A stretch of 64,000 nucleotides of DNA from Salvia splendens (taxonomy: Eukaryota; Streptophyta; Magnoliopsida; Lamiales; Lamiaceae), in contig NC_056039.1 in the NCBI RefSeq assembly GCF_004379255.2, positions 20,287,883 through 20,351,882 of the forward strand, written 5' to 3'. The position numbers and the translations under genes are program-made. A model generated the notes under the pieces. That model was not told the DNA's origin, did not search any database, and worked only from the letters and a program-made list of their open reading frames with translations. Below are positions 35,334-46,683 of the stretch, piece by piece (the stretch's first letter is position 1; every line of letters starts with the position of its first letter).

Positions 35334-35712
35334 ATTGCATTTTGTATTGTTATTGCATTTTGTATTGATATACCAGAAAAATGCAATATTGTAAATGCGA
35401 AAATGCAATATACATTTCTGAAGTTGTGAATGCGTTTCCGCATATTGCATTTTAGTTATAGGCAAATTGCATTTTGTATTGTTAAGTGTTGCATTTTAAC
35501 ATTAATTGTCTACGATGCAAAATAAGCTATAAATAAATGCAATCCGTCTATATATAAAATGCAAATTAAACAGTCAATATCTAAAATGCAAAACTCAACA
35601 ATAAAAAATGCAATCTGCCTATAGCTAAAATGCAATCTACCAAAATTCATCTATCACTTCTACAAATATATATTGCATTTTTGTGTTTACAATATTGCAT
35701 TTTTCGTGTCAC
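35334..35712. repeat. AT-rich repeat with about fifteen TTGCAT/ATGCAA motifs
   Basis: Motifs of the form ATTGCATTTT or AAAATGCAAT recur in both orientations over 380 bp, spaced roughly 15-40 bp apart. No ORF or clear terminal repeats were found. It truncates the Copia element on its left side. Confidence 0.7.
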
Positions 35713-36187
35713 ATGGCAGCACGTTATTGGACTTACGTTAGCACTTTAAAATTAGTTAGCATATTAGTATATCCCATTATGGAGATATGCAAAATAAGAG
35801 TAATAATATGCTACATATCTATTGTGAGTTCTTATGTCAGCACCACTCTCATTTGACGCCATTTACCATTGTTCGTTTAGATTTTAAAAATAAATAAATT
35901 TGATTCTAACCCTTTAAAAAATGTTATTGAAAATTTAATTTTATAAAATTCATAAAAGTCAAAGCTTGATTTGTTATCTTATTAATTTATTTGAAATTAT
36001 AGAGAAAACAAGCAAATTGAACTGTAATTTATATGAATTTTATGAAATTAAAAATGCAATCATATTTTCAAAGTATTAGAATCAAACTCAATATATAAAT
36101 AAAAACGAACCACGGTAAACGAGCATCGAACGAGAGCGGTGCTCATATAAGGAGAGATATGTAGCATATCATTCCTCTGCAAAATAA
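35713..36187. other. AT-rich intergenic stretch, nothing supported
   Basis: I see no coding, RNA or clear repeat structure. Short pieces ('tatgctacatatctattgtgag', 35808, against 36140-36170) are inverted and suggest an old MITE or hairpin. Confidence 0.4.
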
Positions 36188-36417
36188 TACTCCCTCTGTT
36201 CCGTGTTACTTGAACTTTTATGTTTCGCTCGTCCCAAGCTACTTGCACTATATTTATTTTAAATAAGAATCATGGTATTTAATTATACCAAATTAAGTGT
36301 TCATTTATTAAGTGATCTCTCATTACACTTAAAATACTAATTTAATTACACTAAAAAATCAATTCCAAATTTACAACCTGTAAAAAAAGTACGAGTAATA
36401 CAAGACGGAGGAGAGTA
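36188..36417. mobile_element. Stowaway-type MITE, about 230 bp
   Basis: The left end is TACTCCCTCTGTTCCG and the right end is GACGGAGGAGAGTA, with TA target dinucleotides. The internal sequence is AT-rich and non-coding. Confidence 0.75.
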
Positions 36418-36639
36418 TGTTAAATATAAACTCAATATTAAACTATAAATGCAAAAACATTAGCATGTGTATTATTCCATGCTAATTCGTTTATATGTAT
36501 GTAATGTATGACCAAATTTGCAAATTAGATTATATTTTTATAATGTATTTTCTGAAATGAGGAATGGTATGCTAAATTACACAATATTCAGTTAAAGTTG
36601 CCAAATTACATCATTTTAGAAATAAATTTGTTCATCTTA

Positions 36640-36765
36640 TATTTTAATAGGGTAGTGATAAAATGCAAACTCATATATTGTACAAACTTCAAACTATGAT
36701 CTGGACCGTGAAAAAATATGTAATGACCACGATTTGATCATCTTAACCTTATAAAATAATTAACG
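36640..36765 (-). repeat. Dispersed repeat family R1, copy 1
   Basis: Reverse-complement reading shares 'gatcatagtttgaagtttgta' and 'tttgcattttatcactacc' with copies at 39990-40051 and 58760-58812. No terminal repeat or target duplication has been established. Confidence 0.6.
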
Positions 36766-36938
36766 AACCACAAAGCAAATGCTTTTTTCCTAATTACGTT
36801 AAGTACGAAAAATATACAACCCTTACGTTGGTTGCTTGATTAATAACTAATAACGATCTAGAAATAAAGACGGGAGTGAAGTACGACTGAAGAATGAATA
36901 TGTGCTCGTTTATTCCTTAGTCGAATAAATTACAATAG

Positions 36939-37188
36939 CTACATTTTAAAGCTATGTTTTAGATTACAAAGAAATTGTATATTAATAAAAACGAAAGAAA
37001 ATAGCACATAAGTTGGATCTATTCTTTCCCCGAGCCAAACCGCACCCACCGCGGCTCGTGCACCCGTCGACTCCGGGCAGCGAGCACGATGGCCCGAGGC
37101 AGCGAGCCGTCGCGGAGACAGCAGCTGGGCAGCCACGTTCTCCTCCAACCGCCCCAGCTCCCCTATGTACACCCTGCAGAAATCAAGC
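36939..37188 (-). other. GC-rich exon-like segment of unknown origin
   Basis: A GC-rich island in AT-rich surroundings. On the minus strand an acceptor-like 'gatttctgcag' (about 37176-37186) precedes an open frame beginning VYIGELGRLEENVAAQLL. I do not recognise the protein. It could be a captured exon or LTR leader sequence; its place beside a Tekay-type LTR favours mobile-element origin. Confidence 0.3.
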
Positions 37189-37399
37189 AAGAAACATGAT
37201 TACAAGAGTCCTTTTGTCCCAAGCTCTACACCAAGAAACATTATTTATAAGGTACTACAAGATCATGAAAAGGAAGATATGTTGCATATGGAAACAAAAG
37301 GAAAATCAGCTCTTTTAATAACCAAGAGTACACTCTCACAACCAACAAAAATGTCCCTGCAAGAGGATTAAGAGTTGCAGATTTTGCAGTTACCAAATC

Positions 37400-39880
37400 A
37401 CCTATAAAACCCTCAATACCACCTTGAGCACCCCTTCCACACACACAGAAAAAAAAACATCATAGTATCACCCTATGAGAGCCGAGAACAAGGAGCAGCC
37501 CCTCTTCCCTTCACCATCCTTTGAAGAGGTAACTTTCCTTCCCCTCACAATAGGAATCTAAGCTCATAATCATATCCAAAGTCTTATAGACATAGCATTT
37601 TAGGAAATTCATGTAAGTAAGGAATACATGTCCTCTCTATTTTTTATTACATCAAAGCGTGCATAGCATTCGAATTAAGACTTAGAATCTTCCCAAAACA
37701 AATGAGCAAAATTTTAGATTACAAAGTGTTCCAAAAATGTCAAAATATGCATAAGTGCATCAAACTCATAAAATATGACCAACACAAGTCTCAAGACTAT
37801 AATAATAGAAAGTTAGGAAGCTTATCTCGGTGGCATGTTCCGACAGTTGCTTCGGCGACTCTCCGACGGCGATGGAAGCCCCACAAGCCTCATAGCCCTT
37901 AATTAGTTCAAGGTCTTTACAAATCTGTTAATTTAAACAACTAAACTCATGGATCTAAAGATAAAAATTTTAGAAAAATAAAATGAAAATGAATAAGGAC
38001 AAAGATAAAAACACCTACCGGTCGGGATCCGGCGAGGGCGGAACCGCATACGGTGGCGGAAGTTGTGACTTCAGCACCACCGCCTGTACATGCACAACAG
38101 CAGCGGCGGCGGCGGCATATGGGAGAGAGAGATGGCGTCGCCGCGGTGTCCTGCCAAACCGACGAATGAGAGGAGAAATTGGAGGACGATACGACCGCTT
38201 CTGCCTGTTGACGCCCGAGACCGACGGCGGCGGCGCTGCGTGATGACGGCGATTTTACCGAGAGGAAGAAGGAAGAAGGAGCTAGGGTTGCCTTCAATTT
38301 CTAATTTGGGGAAGAAGAAGGGTGAAAGAAGAAAGGAGGAGGGGGGCGGCGTGCAGCGACGGGTTTTGGGGGGTGGGGTGTCAATTTCATTTTTTCCTTT
38401 TCTATTTTGGGCCAAGAATTTTTTTTAAAAAAAAGAAGGAAATTGGACTCTTTCCTTTTTATTTTGGGCATTTGTTTTGTTCTTTTTAATTTGGATTTGG
38501 GCCTTTCTTCTTATTGAAATGGAATTGGGCAACGCCCTATTTTAATTAAATTGGGCCACTGCCCTTAATAAATTGAGGCCATGAAATCTAATTCCGTTGG
38601 GCCATAAAAAAATGTTAGTCATTTTAGTACCTTGTCCAATAAATAGTTAAATTGGACTTGTGCCTTTTAATCCAATTAAGTGTTTTAAAACAAGAGAATT
38701 AAATTTGAGAATGGACTAATGATAAATTAAAGACATAAAATGGGCTACCAATTAAAAATACAAGCATGACAAAAAGTTTAAATTAGTCAATAGGCTTTCC
38801 TATTGTTTTGCCTATTAAATGATGGCTAGCTACCATTTAATTTCGCGGCTTTTAAAGATAAAATTTTCGGAATTTAACTAATGCTCGAATAATTCGGCAA
38901 ATTTCTAAATAAATTAAATCGCTTAATTTAATTAATACTTAAGGATTTTATGGACTTAGGAAAAGAGAAAATAAAAATAATCGCACGCTTAGGAATGCAT
39001 GCACGCTAAATAATTAGTTACTTAAATCTAATTTAAGTATACTTATTGTTTATAAAGGAGCGTCGTCGCACGACAAGTAAAATCAAGTCGAGGAACGCTC
39101 GTTACAGAGTTAAGCAAACGAGGTGGGCTTTTCTTTCAAAACGTGATTTTATGTGAAAACGTGAATATTTTTGAATGAGTTGTCATGCCATGTTTTGTTT
39201 ATGATTACCTTTGTGTTGGCTATGCCAAGCATGTTGAATCGAATTCGGGTCCCAGTAGGGCCGCAAACCCTACTCGGACTAGCGTACACATATGGGACTA
39301 TGTGCTAGCTTTCGAGTTGACCGGTCCAGTGACCGTCGTGGAATGTGGCCACATTCCCGGTTCACACAAGAACAGATATGGTATGTTATGATATGTTATG
39401 TGACTGCGCAGTCAAATTTATGAAATGATAAAGGATTTAGTGACCGGGATTTATTTAAGGAAAAACCCCGCGCTCACTCAAGTATGGCTGACAACTAAAT
39501 GAGAAATGTTTTTGGCACTAAGTCCACTGGGTATATCAAATACTCAGCCCTGCATGTTTGTTTTCTTAACGTGCAGGTTGATCGTGATCGAATCGAGAAG
39601 GTGTTGGGAGAGGCTTATAAATAAGTAGCTAGGTAGCTGAATTAATATGTCTCCATACATATTACTTCGTCTTGGAACCTTCCGTTGCGTGGTTAAGCAT
39701 TGCTTTAGCAATATAATACACTTGGTTAATTACTCTGATTTCGATTTGGTTGTACCCTTTCATTCTAAGACATTTTGCCCTTGAATTAAGTACTTCTTTA
39801 TGGCGAGCTTATGTTCAGTGAGTCTAATTTAGTTGCGAAATAGCTACACTCACTAGCACTAGGGAGTTGTGGCTGTGACA
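37400..39880 (+). repeat. Tekay-type LTR remnant (5' end not found)
   Basis: It ends GTGGCTGTGACA at 39880 and carries the same ordered blocks as the other Tekay LTRs: TATA-like 'cctataaaaccc' (37400), a GC-rich leader (38010-38250), 'aatttctaatttgggga' (38296), 'ttgggccac' runs, 'gaggtgggcttttctttc' (39120), 'ggccgcaaaccctactcgg' (39260), 'gtggccacattcc' (39344), 'actcagccctgcatg' (39542) with 'gtgcaggttga' (39571), and 'gtctccatacat' (39649). The GC-rich leader is open in several frames but I do not call a gene. No PBS follows, so it is a solo LTR or fragment. Confidence 0.6.
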
Positions 39881-40051
39881 AAATATCAACAGATGACAAA
39901 ATAGTAGCAACAGAAATGTCAACACAATATCAACACAGCATCAACCGTTGACACTGTGTTGACATTTCTGTTGCTACTATTTTATCACATGTTGACATTT
40001 TCCAGATCATAGTTTGGAGTTTGTACAATATTTACACTTTGCATTTAATCA
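39881..40051 (+). repeat. Dispersed repeat R1, copy 2, with a perfect 29-bp-arm hairpin
   Basis: AAAATAGTAGCAACAGAAAT plus GTCAACACA (39899-39927) is followed by a 28-base loop and its exact reverse complement (about 39956-39984). Then come 'gatcatagtttggagtttgta' and 'tttgcatttaatcac', shared with copies 1 and 3. Confidence 0.75.
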
Positions 40052-40210
40052 CATTCTCATAAAGATATTGGTATTATATTATGAGAGAAGTACGTAATAC
40101 TCCTATATAACAACACTAATTCCATATGGTAATTTTCATATTTAATATATTATTTAATACTTTCCATAAAATGATTAAATGGACGTTACATTTTATGTTG
40201 TCGATTTGTT

Positions 40211-41312
40211 AAATCTGTATCTAATTAATGTGGCATGTTGCAATTTTTATTTTTATTTGTTAATAAGTTATTGGTGAGCTAAGTTACTATGCCAGTATGG
40301 TATTGAATGATTATAGAATTTTTACTCCACCTTATTAGAGAGAACAAAGTTAACAAAATTAGAAAATTTATAGGAGTATTTTTCAGGGACAGATTAAAAA
40401 AAGAAAATAGTTCATACTTTTCTAAGGCATAGGGAGTAATAAATAACTAAAAATACTAATATTTTCTGCAAGAGAACAAACGTGCAATGCAATATAATAG
40501 GTATCGATCCCTTAGGGAAGATAATAACTGTAACAACTACTCTATCCGTCCTAGCTAAGATGACACATTTCTTAGTCGTCATGAGATTTTAGAAGCAGTC
40601 GGTTAATATGGTTAATTGAAGAAAGAAAGAGTGAGTGTAAATATTAAATAGAAAGTGAAAAAGAAATGATTATTTAAATAGATGAAAAAAAGTGGTTGGA
40701 TGTATTAATTAGATAGAGAAAATTGACAAAAATATAAATGTGTCATCTTGATTGGGATAAACTAAAAAGAAAATGATGTCATCTTAGTTGAGAGAGGGAG
40801 TATAAATAAAAGTAAATTCACTTTTTTAAAAGAATTTGACTTAAGCTTAACAAAATTACAGAGCAAGTAACTAGATTAACAAGTAGGTGGAAAAACTACT
40901 CCTAATTTTGTTCGGGTTGCCAATATTATATTTTTATTTTAAAATTAGGATTCTATTTTCTATGGATCTAATGTTATTTTACTCTCTCTTGCTATCAGTG
41001 GTAGACATAGTAAGGACCGGAGGTGGGCTTAAGCCCCTTCCAATTCATTTTTTTTCATAATTTTTTTGTTGATTTTTTACAAATTTTTAAAAACAAATAC
41101 ATAGCCCTTCGCAAACTATTGATGTTACATAGTAAATAAGTAAAAGTTGATTATTAAAAGGAGCTGAATTTGATATTTAAAGAATAGTAACAATGGCTGC
41201 TCTATTATTTCGAGAAACGACGACGCATTTAAAGACAAAAAATTAAATAGTTAATACATATAGGTGTATGGGTATTTGTTCCACTCTTATTTTTATTTGT
41301 ATATATTTTAAC
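40211..41312 (+). repeat. About 1.1 kb segment repeated in inverted orientation at 59013-60003
   Basis: It shares, in reverse complement, the order: 'aatgtggcatgttgc', a small MITE-like piece (40330-40438), 'aggtatcgatcccttaggga' (40499), the 265-bp Stowaway (40538-40802), 'acaagtaggtggaaaaact' (40879), 'gaccggaggtgggcttaagc' (41015) and 'ggtgtatgggtatttgttcc' (41262). The two copies differ by substitutions and indels, so the duplication is old. Part of it (41000-41230) also resembles 51855-52075. Confidence 0.8.
40538..40802. mobile_element. Stowaway-type MITE, about 265 bp
   Basis: The ends TACTCTATCCGTCC and AGAGAGGGAGTA form terminal inverted repeats with 'agctaagatgacacattt' and 'aaatgtgtcatctt' subterminal pairing. 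A homologous copy lies at 59415-59676 within the inverted duplicate. Confidence 0.8.
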
Positions 41313-41331
41313 AACTAGTTAATACATGTAG

Positions 41332-41640
41332 GTGTATGGGCATATTGCTCGAGCCATGTCTCCAAGATCACCCGCCAAGAGTGGCGCCCAAAGGCGGATA
41401 CTTGGGCCGGCACCTCATCAACTAGTGGGTGTTCGAACAAGGCTAAAGAATGTACCAACCAAACGAAGAACATGGAGGGATCAACGGATGCAGAACCGCC
41501 AAAGACAAGAGAGGCTAGCAGGAGTCAACCAAGTGTGGATCATGATGGGTTCCAATTGGTGTCGAGAAAGAGGAAAGGCAAGGTACATGAGGGCGATGTG
41601 TAAATCAAAGCTCAACATATAGACTCATGGCATTTGAAGG
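41332..41640 (+). pseudogene. LINE ORF1 C-terminal fragment
   Basis: The frame DHDGFQLVSRKRKGKVHEGD (about 41540-41600) resembles the C-terminus of plant L1 ORF1 (nucleic-acid-binding) proteins. The upstream part is degenerate, with competing open frames. It lies directly before ORF2 sequence that lacks its endonuclease. Confidence 0.5.
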
Positions 41641-41722
41641 AGAATGTTGCTTCGATGACATTTGGGACTGGTAAATCGGGCGTGAACGGGTCGGGCACTG
41701 GCTCAACCCTCCACCCCTAGGG

Positions 41723-42866
41723 GTGTTTTTTTTAAAAAAAAAACGGCAAGTTTTTGGCAACATTCACGCAAACCTTACGAGCATGGAAGAAGGTATTGCA
41801 AGGGCTCAAGATGCGTTCGAAACTGATCCGACACCCCGGAATAGGACGGAGATCAATAAAAACATTGCCACACATATCCTCTTACTTAGAATGGAAGAGG
41901 ACTTCTGGCGCCAGAAAGCGGCTTTGAGGTGGTTAGCGGATGGAGACAAAAACACTAGGTTCTACCAAAGCTGGGTGAAACAAAAGAGGGTCAGATTGCG
42001 CATCCATTCCATTTTTTAGGATGGGCGAGAGATCACAGAGGACACAGAGATTAAAAACTCGGCGGTCGAGTTCTACCGACACCTCCTAGCACCAGACAAC
42101 CCAGTGCTTATGGAGCCTGATCTTGACCTAATGCAACGACTTCCCCCATCAGAGGCACTCATGGATCTACCTGAGCCACCAAACGCGGAAGAAGTCAAAA
42201 GAGCCGTCTTTGAGATCTCGGGGGACAGTGCACCACGGCCCGATGGATTCTCGGCCACCTTCTACCAAGCTTGTTGGGGCATCGTCGGGTCGGATGTTGT
42301 GAATGCGATAAACCAGTTCTTCAATGGGGCCTTTCTCCCTCGGAGTGTCACGACTACCAATATTGTCCTTATCCCCAAAAAAGTAGTGCCGGTCCCGTGG
42401 ACGGACTACCGTCCCATTACCCTTTGCAATGTGCTTAATAAGATCATTACTAAAATTCTAACCGCTCGGCTTGCCCCTTTCTTGCCACAGGTTATCTCTC
42501 CCAACCAGAGCGGATTTGTTAAAGGGCGTCTCCTTAACGACAATGTCCTCCTCACTCAAGAAATGTTCCATGAGCTAGCTAGGTGCTCTCCGGCACCAAA
42601 CGTGGCGATTAAGATTGACATGGCCAAAGCCTACGATAGAGTCCAATGGTCTTTTCTCGTGAAGGTGCTTGGACATATGGGATTTCCAGCGGCATGGACT
42701 GCCCTCATTGAAAGATGCATCGGGTCGTGCTGGTTCTCCGTCCTCATCAACGGCGCCCCCGCGGGATTCTTCAAATCGACCCGTGGTCTAAGGCAAGGAG
42801 ACCCCATCTCCCCCGCCTTGTTTGTGATTGCTGCAGACTATCTCTTGAGGGCGCTTGGCAAGCTTA
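41723..42866 (+). pseudogene. LINE ORF2: linker and reverse transcriptase, truncated
   Basis: One frame with a single TAG at 42017-42019. Visible blocks: WRQKAALRWLADGDKNTRFY before the RT; SAPRPDGFSATFYQACWGI; TNIVLIPKK; the fingers DYRPITLCNVLNKIITKIL; the palm Asp region IKIDMAKAYDRVQW; and GLRQGDPISPALFVIAADYL. It ends at KLI (42866), before the catalytic FADD-type motif. The N-terminal endonuclease domain expected before this region is absent. It is inactive: no endonuclease, a truncated RT and a stop. Confidence 0.9.
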
Positions 42867-44642
42867 TACTCGGGGCTCGTGCGCGCCGCCGACCGAGATC
42901 ACACGCACCAGATGGAACCCGAGTCGAGGTCGACGTGGCGGTGACTGGCGCGGAGTGGTGGTTCGTCCGAGAACCACCGAGACACCGCGAGACACCAAGC
43001 CAACCCTAGGCAGAAGGCTTCCCGAGACGAAGCTCCAGTCGTGGCCGAGACGTGTGAGCCATAAGGCGCGACGTGTGCCGAGACGAGAGGAGAATCCAGG
43101 CTCGGGAGGGACGAGACGGGCGAATGCAACTGGCCGAAAGCAGCGCCGCAGTCGTGCGCGCTGCTGGCCGAGAGTCGCGGGACCCGACGAGCCACGACAC
43201 CGAGACGGACTTAGCGGCTGGCCGAGAGCTGAGGCTTCTGTGCGCGTATCGCTGACTGAGAGCTGCCGAGACACCGACGCGCCGGTGGTCTAGCCAGGCG
43301 GCCGAGAGCATGTGCGCACTCATGCGCTGCTGGCCGAGACGCTTCATGCGTCGTGATCCGACGACGAACTCATCGGATTTTCATCGTTCATCGTTCGTGC
43401 GAACCTCGTGCGACGAGATAACGATGAAGGATTATTTTAATGATTATTTGATTATTTTATTAAAAGATATCATTAAAATATTATTATTTAATGGAAATAA
43501 AATCTTTTTGGAAGATTTGTCTAGATTTTAGGAATATTTTTATTATTATCTATATCTATGGAAATAAATAATATTATTTTATTCCTAGATGATATAGATG
43601 AGAATAATTTAATAGTTTCCTAAAATTTATCTAGATTTAAGGAATATTTTTATTATTATCTATATTTATGGAAATAAACAATGATTATTTTATTCCTAGA
43701 TGATATGGATGAGAATAATTTAACAGTTTCCTAAAATTTATATATCTAAGATCCTAATAAGGATAGATATGTATGAATACATTAAATAATAAAATATCTC
43801 TTCCTAATCTTGAACAAGGAAATAATTTGAATTTATTTTTCATGTCCTATTAAGGATTAAATAATTTATTTATTTTAGATATACCTTATAGTAGACATGA
43901 ATAAGAATAAAATTCTAGATCAACAATTTTCTACAGGAAGATAACAACATTAATCTAAAGATTTAATTATCCAGTAGATTAAATACCAACAGAATTTAAT
44001 CAACCCTTAAACTGCCTTGAGGCTAAGGATAATTAAAGTAAAACCATAACCCAAAATATCTAAGCTATAATTACGAACTCAACGTTTGTATATGGTCTCC
44101 ATCAATTGGTCTGCAATTTATGAAGCCTTTTTCTAATATTATCGCCACCTGCTACGTGGGGACAATAATCCTAAGAAAATAGCAAGTTCATGAGGGCGGA
44201 CTTCTCAAATATAAATAGTATGAACTAGAATGTAGTTTCCAATATTATCGCCACCTGCTCTGTGCGGACAATAATCCTAAGAAACTGCGAGATTCAGAAG
44301 TTCACATAGGATTTATGAGATAGCTTGATCTTGTTAGCAGCACATGAGCATTGTTATGGGACTGTGTTGTAGAAATGAGACTCTGTAATGCTAAAGAGAT
44401 GGTCTTGCTTAGGAAACATTAGGCGGCCATGCCACTCTGTGGTCTCTGGACTATTCGTCGGTGTTGTGACCAATAAAATTGTAAGATTTTAATGCGTATT
44501 GACTTCCTCTGGAGGGTACAAAATTTTAATTTTACAGTTGTAAGATTTTGAAAAGTTTTATGGTTAATCTAATCAAACTTCTTACAGAAGTTTATGACAA
44601 TAGTAAAATACTCTGTTTTGCAGTGCAAATCAAATCCTCAAT
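42867..44642 (+). repeat. Copia LTR and leader region upstream of gag
   Basis: The first 540 bases (42867-43410) are GC-rich with many GGCCGAGA or CCGAGAC motifs (at least ten by eye). The rest is AT-rich, with a tandem duplication of about 112 bp at 43515-43742 and a direct repeat 'attatcgccacctgct' with about 60 bp shared (44118 and 44249). It leads straight into the gag start. The LTR end and PBS are not clear, so boundaries inside this block are unresolved. No host gene was found. Confidence 0.5.
43515..43742. repeat. About 112-bp tandem duplication
   Basis: Two copies of a block containing 'ggaatatttttattattatc', 'tattcctagatgatat' and 'tttcctaaaatttat' lie end to end, differing at a handful of positions. 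Confidence 0.85.
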
Positions 44643-45323
44643 ATGTCGTTTAATCCTCTTTCCGCAATTCTCAAAGAAAATAAACTCGAGGGCCAAAATT
44701 ACATAGAATGGAAACGAAATTTGGACATCGTTCTCACAGCAGATGAGTACATCTTTGTGCTCACCACCCCGCGACCTTCAGTGTCGCCGGCTAACGCTGC
44801 GGCAGGAGTCGGAGATGCACACAGACGGTGGCATAAGGCGAATGAGATGGCTAAGTGCTACATGTTGGCTTCTATGTCTTCGGTACTCAAGCATCAGCAT
44901 TCATCCATGGAAACAGCCGCCGAGATTAAGCAGAATCTCAAAAATCTTTTTGGTACTCAGAATCGAACGACTAAATCTCAAGCCTTTCGGAGTATCATGT
45001 CGAAGACAATGAAGGAAGGCTCATCTGTGAGGGATCACGTCCTCGAGATGATGGGCCACCTCAACCAAATTGAGGTCTTGGGAGGGACCATCGATCCCGA
45101 GTCCCAGGTGACTATCATCCTTCAAAGTCTTCCCCCTAGCTTCCAACAGTTCAAGCTCAACTTCAAGATGAACAAAAGGAATTACACCTTGGCAGAGCTG
45201 TTGACTGAACTTCAGTCGGCAGAGGACCTTATGGTCCAGGCTAAGGCGACCATGATGTTTTCGGCGCCTCGTTCCTCTGGCTTAAAGCCTAGCAAAGGAA
45301 AAAGGCAGGCACCGAACTCTTGA
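44643..45323 (+). CDS. Copia gag polypeptide, 226 codons, cut by junction
   Basis: An open frame from an ATG in good context. The N-terminus reads LEGQNYIEWKRNLDIVLT, followed by RWHKANEMAKCYMLASMSSV, SKTMKEGSSVRDHVLEMM and ILQSLPPSFQQF, the UBN2-type gag domain of plant Copia elements. The nucleocapsid zinc knuckle and pol are missing. The frame ends at a TGA (45321-45323) that coincides with the start of a minus-strand LTR, so the stop is created by the junction and the protein lacks its C-terminal part. It is still intact over the capsid domain and could be expressed. This is part of a truncated element, not a host gene. Confidence 0.85.
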   Translation: MSFNPLSAILKENKLEGQNYIEWKRNLDIVLTADEYIFVLTTPRPSVSPANAAAGVGDAHRRWHKANEMAKCYMLASMSSVLKHQHSSMETAAEIKQNLKNLFGTQNRTTKSQAFRSIMSKTMKEGSSVRDHVLEMMGHLNQIEVLGGTIDPESQVTIILQSLPPSFQQFKLNFKMNKRNYTLAELLTELQSAEDLMVQAKATMMFSAPRSSGLKPSKGKRQAPNS

Positions 45324-46432
45324 ATAACGAAGACAGAACTCAGCTCACGGAGGAAGGCAATTTTCGATTTCTCTCTCTCAAAGGAGTGGACGAAAATTTG
45401 TGAGTGGAAAAAGGTGTGTTTTCTGTCTCCTTTATTCTCCTATTTATATAAGTCACATATTGGGCCCAGTCATGGATCTAAGGAAGAATTTGGATCAGGC
45501 CTCACCCAATTAGCTTTTTACTAATTAAATTGAACCCACAATTTAATATAAGCTTATATTGGAATATTACAAGCAGCCACTACAGAAGTAATATTGTACT
45601 GCCTTTCCAAATCTGAAATTACAAGTATTCCGGGTTTTCTTTATTCGCGTTCAATTTATTTCCCGTGCTTAAGATAGAAACATCCATTAATTAATTATTG
45701 TCTGCTATGGACTTAATTAATTAACATATTTTATTCTCCAAGAGTGGACTTAGCAAGAAACTCTTATTTATTATTCATAGAGTAATTAAACTCCAACTAG
45801 CTAGGTTCCGAATAATAAAACCTTGTTTCGAGCTCCTCTTGTGGATGTTATCAAACGAGACTCTCCTCGCGCACGTTTCAACATAATAGCAATCCTAGCA
45901 CCGCTAGATAATGATCACCACTACCCAATATACCTGGATCGTTCGGTTACGAAAAACCCGCACCTTTGGTAAGTCAAAGTAGTGGATACTCAATGTCGTG
46001 TGCTCAATGCTAACGTACATTGATTAAGAAATTAATTATCAAGACCTCGTCTTTCAGTAGATAGCATAAAGACTCGTCTTGCTGTTAGATCCATTCAGTG
46101 CTATACCACACCAACGCCATCTTATTTCAATAAGGCTTAGAAATAATCGGATTGACATTGCAACCTTTCGCGATAGGTAGTCTAGGCCTATATAGGTTGT
46201 GAAATTCTTATTTTTCTTTATTTAGACGCCCACAACCGGTCTACTAAAACAAAGACTTAGACTTTGTTACGTTTGCTTATACATTTAAATTTGCAATAAA
46301 CAACCATTAAATATAAAACATAACAACATTATGACAAAAATAATCTGTTGCATTTATTGGAAAATAACCATTAGAGTTTTACAGTATGCAATCACTTGAA
46401 AGGTGATTTCTAGTATATAAAAAACCCTAACA
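45321..46432 (-). repeat. 3' LTR of a minus-strand Copia element
   Basis: On the minus strand it begins TGTTAGGGTTTTTTATATAC (46432), directly after a polypurine tract, and runs to about 45321 (TTATTCA). A minus-strand TATA, 'cttatataaatagg', lies at 45449-45462. The left boundary is inferred from where the plus-strand gag is interrupted. Confidence 0.65.
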
Positions 46433-46677
46433 ATCTCCCACTTATACTCAAAACAGCTTTCGAGTATACAAAATAGTAGTGCACACGTCTAAATTTCTCC
46501 CACTTATACTGAAAGTGAGTTGAGGTCTTGAATGAGTCGAACTCTCATCCCTTCAACGTGGCAGTCGAACGGTTTCACCGCCAAATACCTTTGTAAAAGG
46601 ATCTACCAGGTTGTTCTCTGACGCAATCTTGACCACTTTTATGTCTCCTCTCTGCACTAAATGAGAAGGATTCCTTT
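46433..46677 (-). pseudogene. C-terminal RNase H end and polypurine tract of a minus-strand Copia element
   Basis: Minus-strand translation reads LVQRGDIKVVKIASENNLVD then PFTK, the last conserved block of Copia RNase H, ending in a stop near 46560. The polypurine tract TAAGTGGGAGAT (46433-46444) abuts the LTR, and a second AAGTGGGAGAAA lies at 46495-46506. It is truncated upstream at about 46677 by MITE sequence. Confidence 0.85.
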
Positions 46678-46683
46678 TTGGTA

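Noticed and set aside
37983..38428. GC-rich frames on both strands as a gene near 38 kb
   Set aside because: Lies in a Tekay-type LTR leader in the same place as the GC-rich leader of the other LTRs; frames on both strands are compositional.
42715..43347. Arg-rich frames on both strands
   Set aside because: Product of the GGCCGAGA-rich tract and the end of the LINE; not protein-like.
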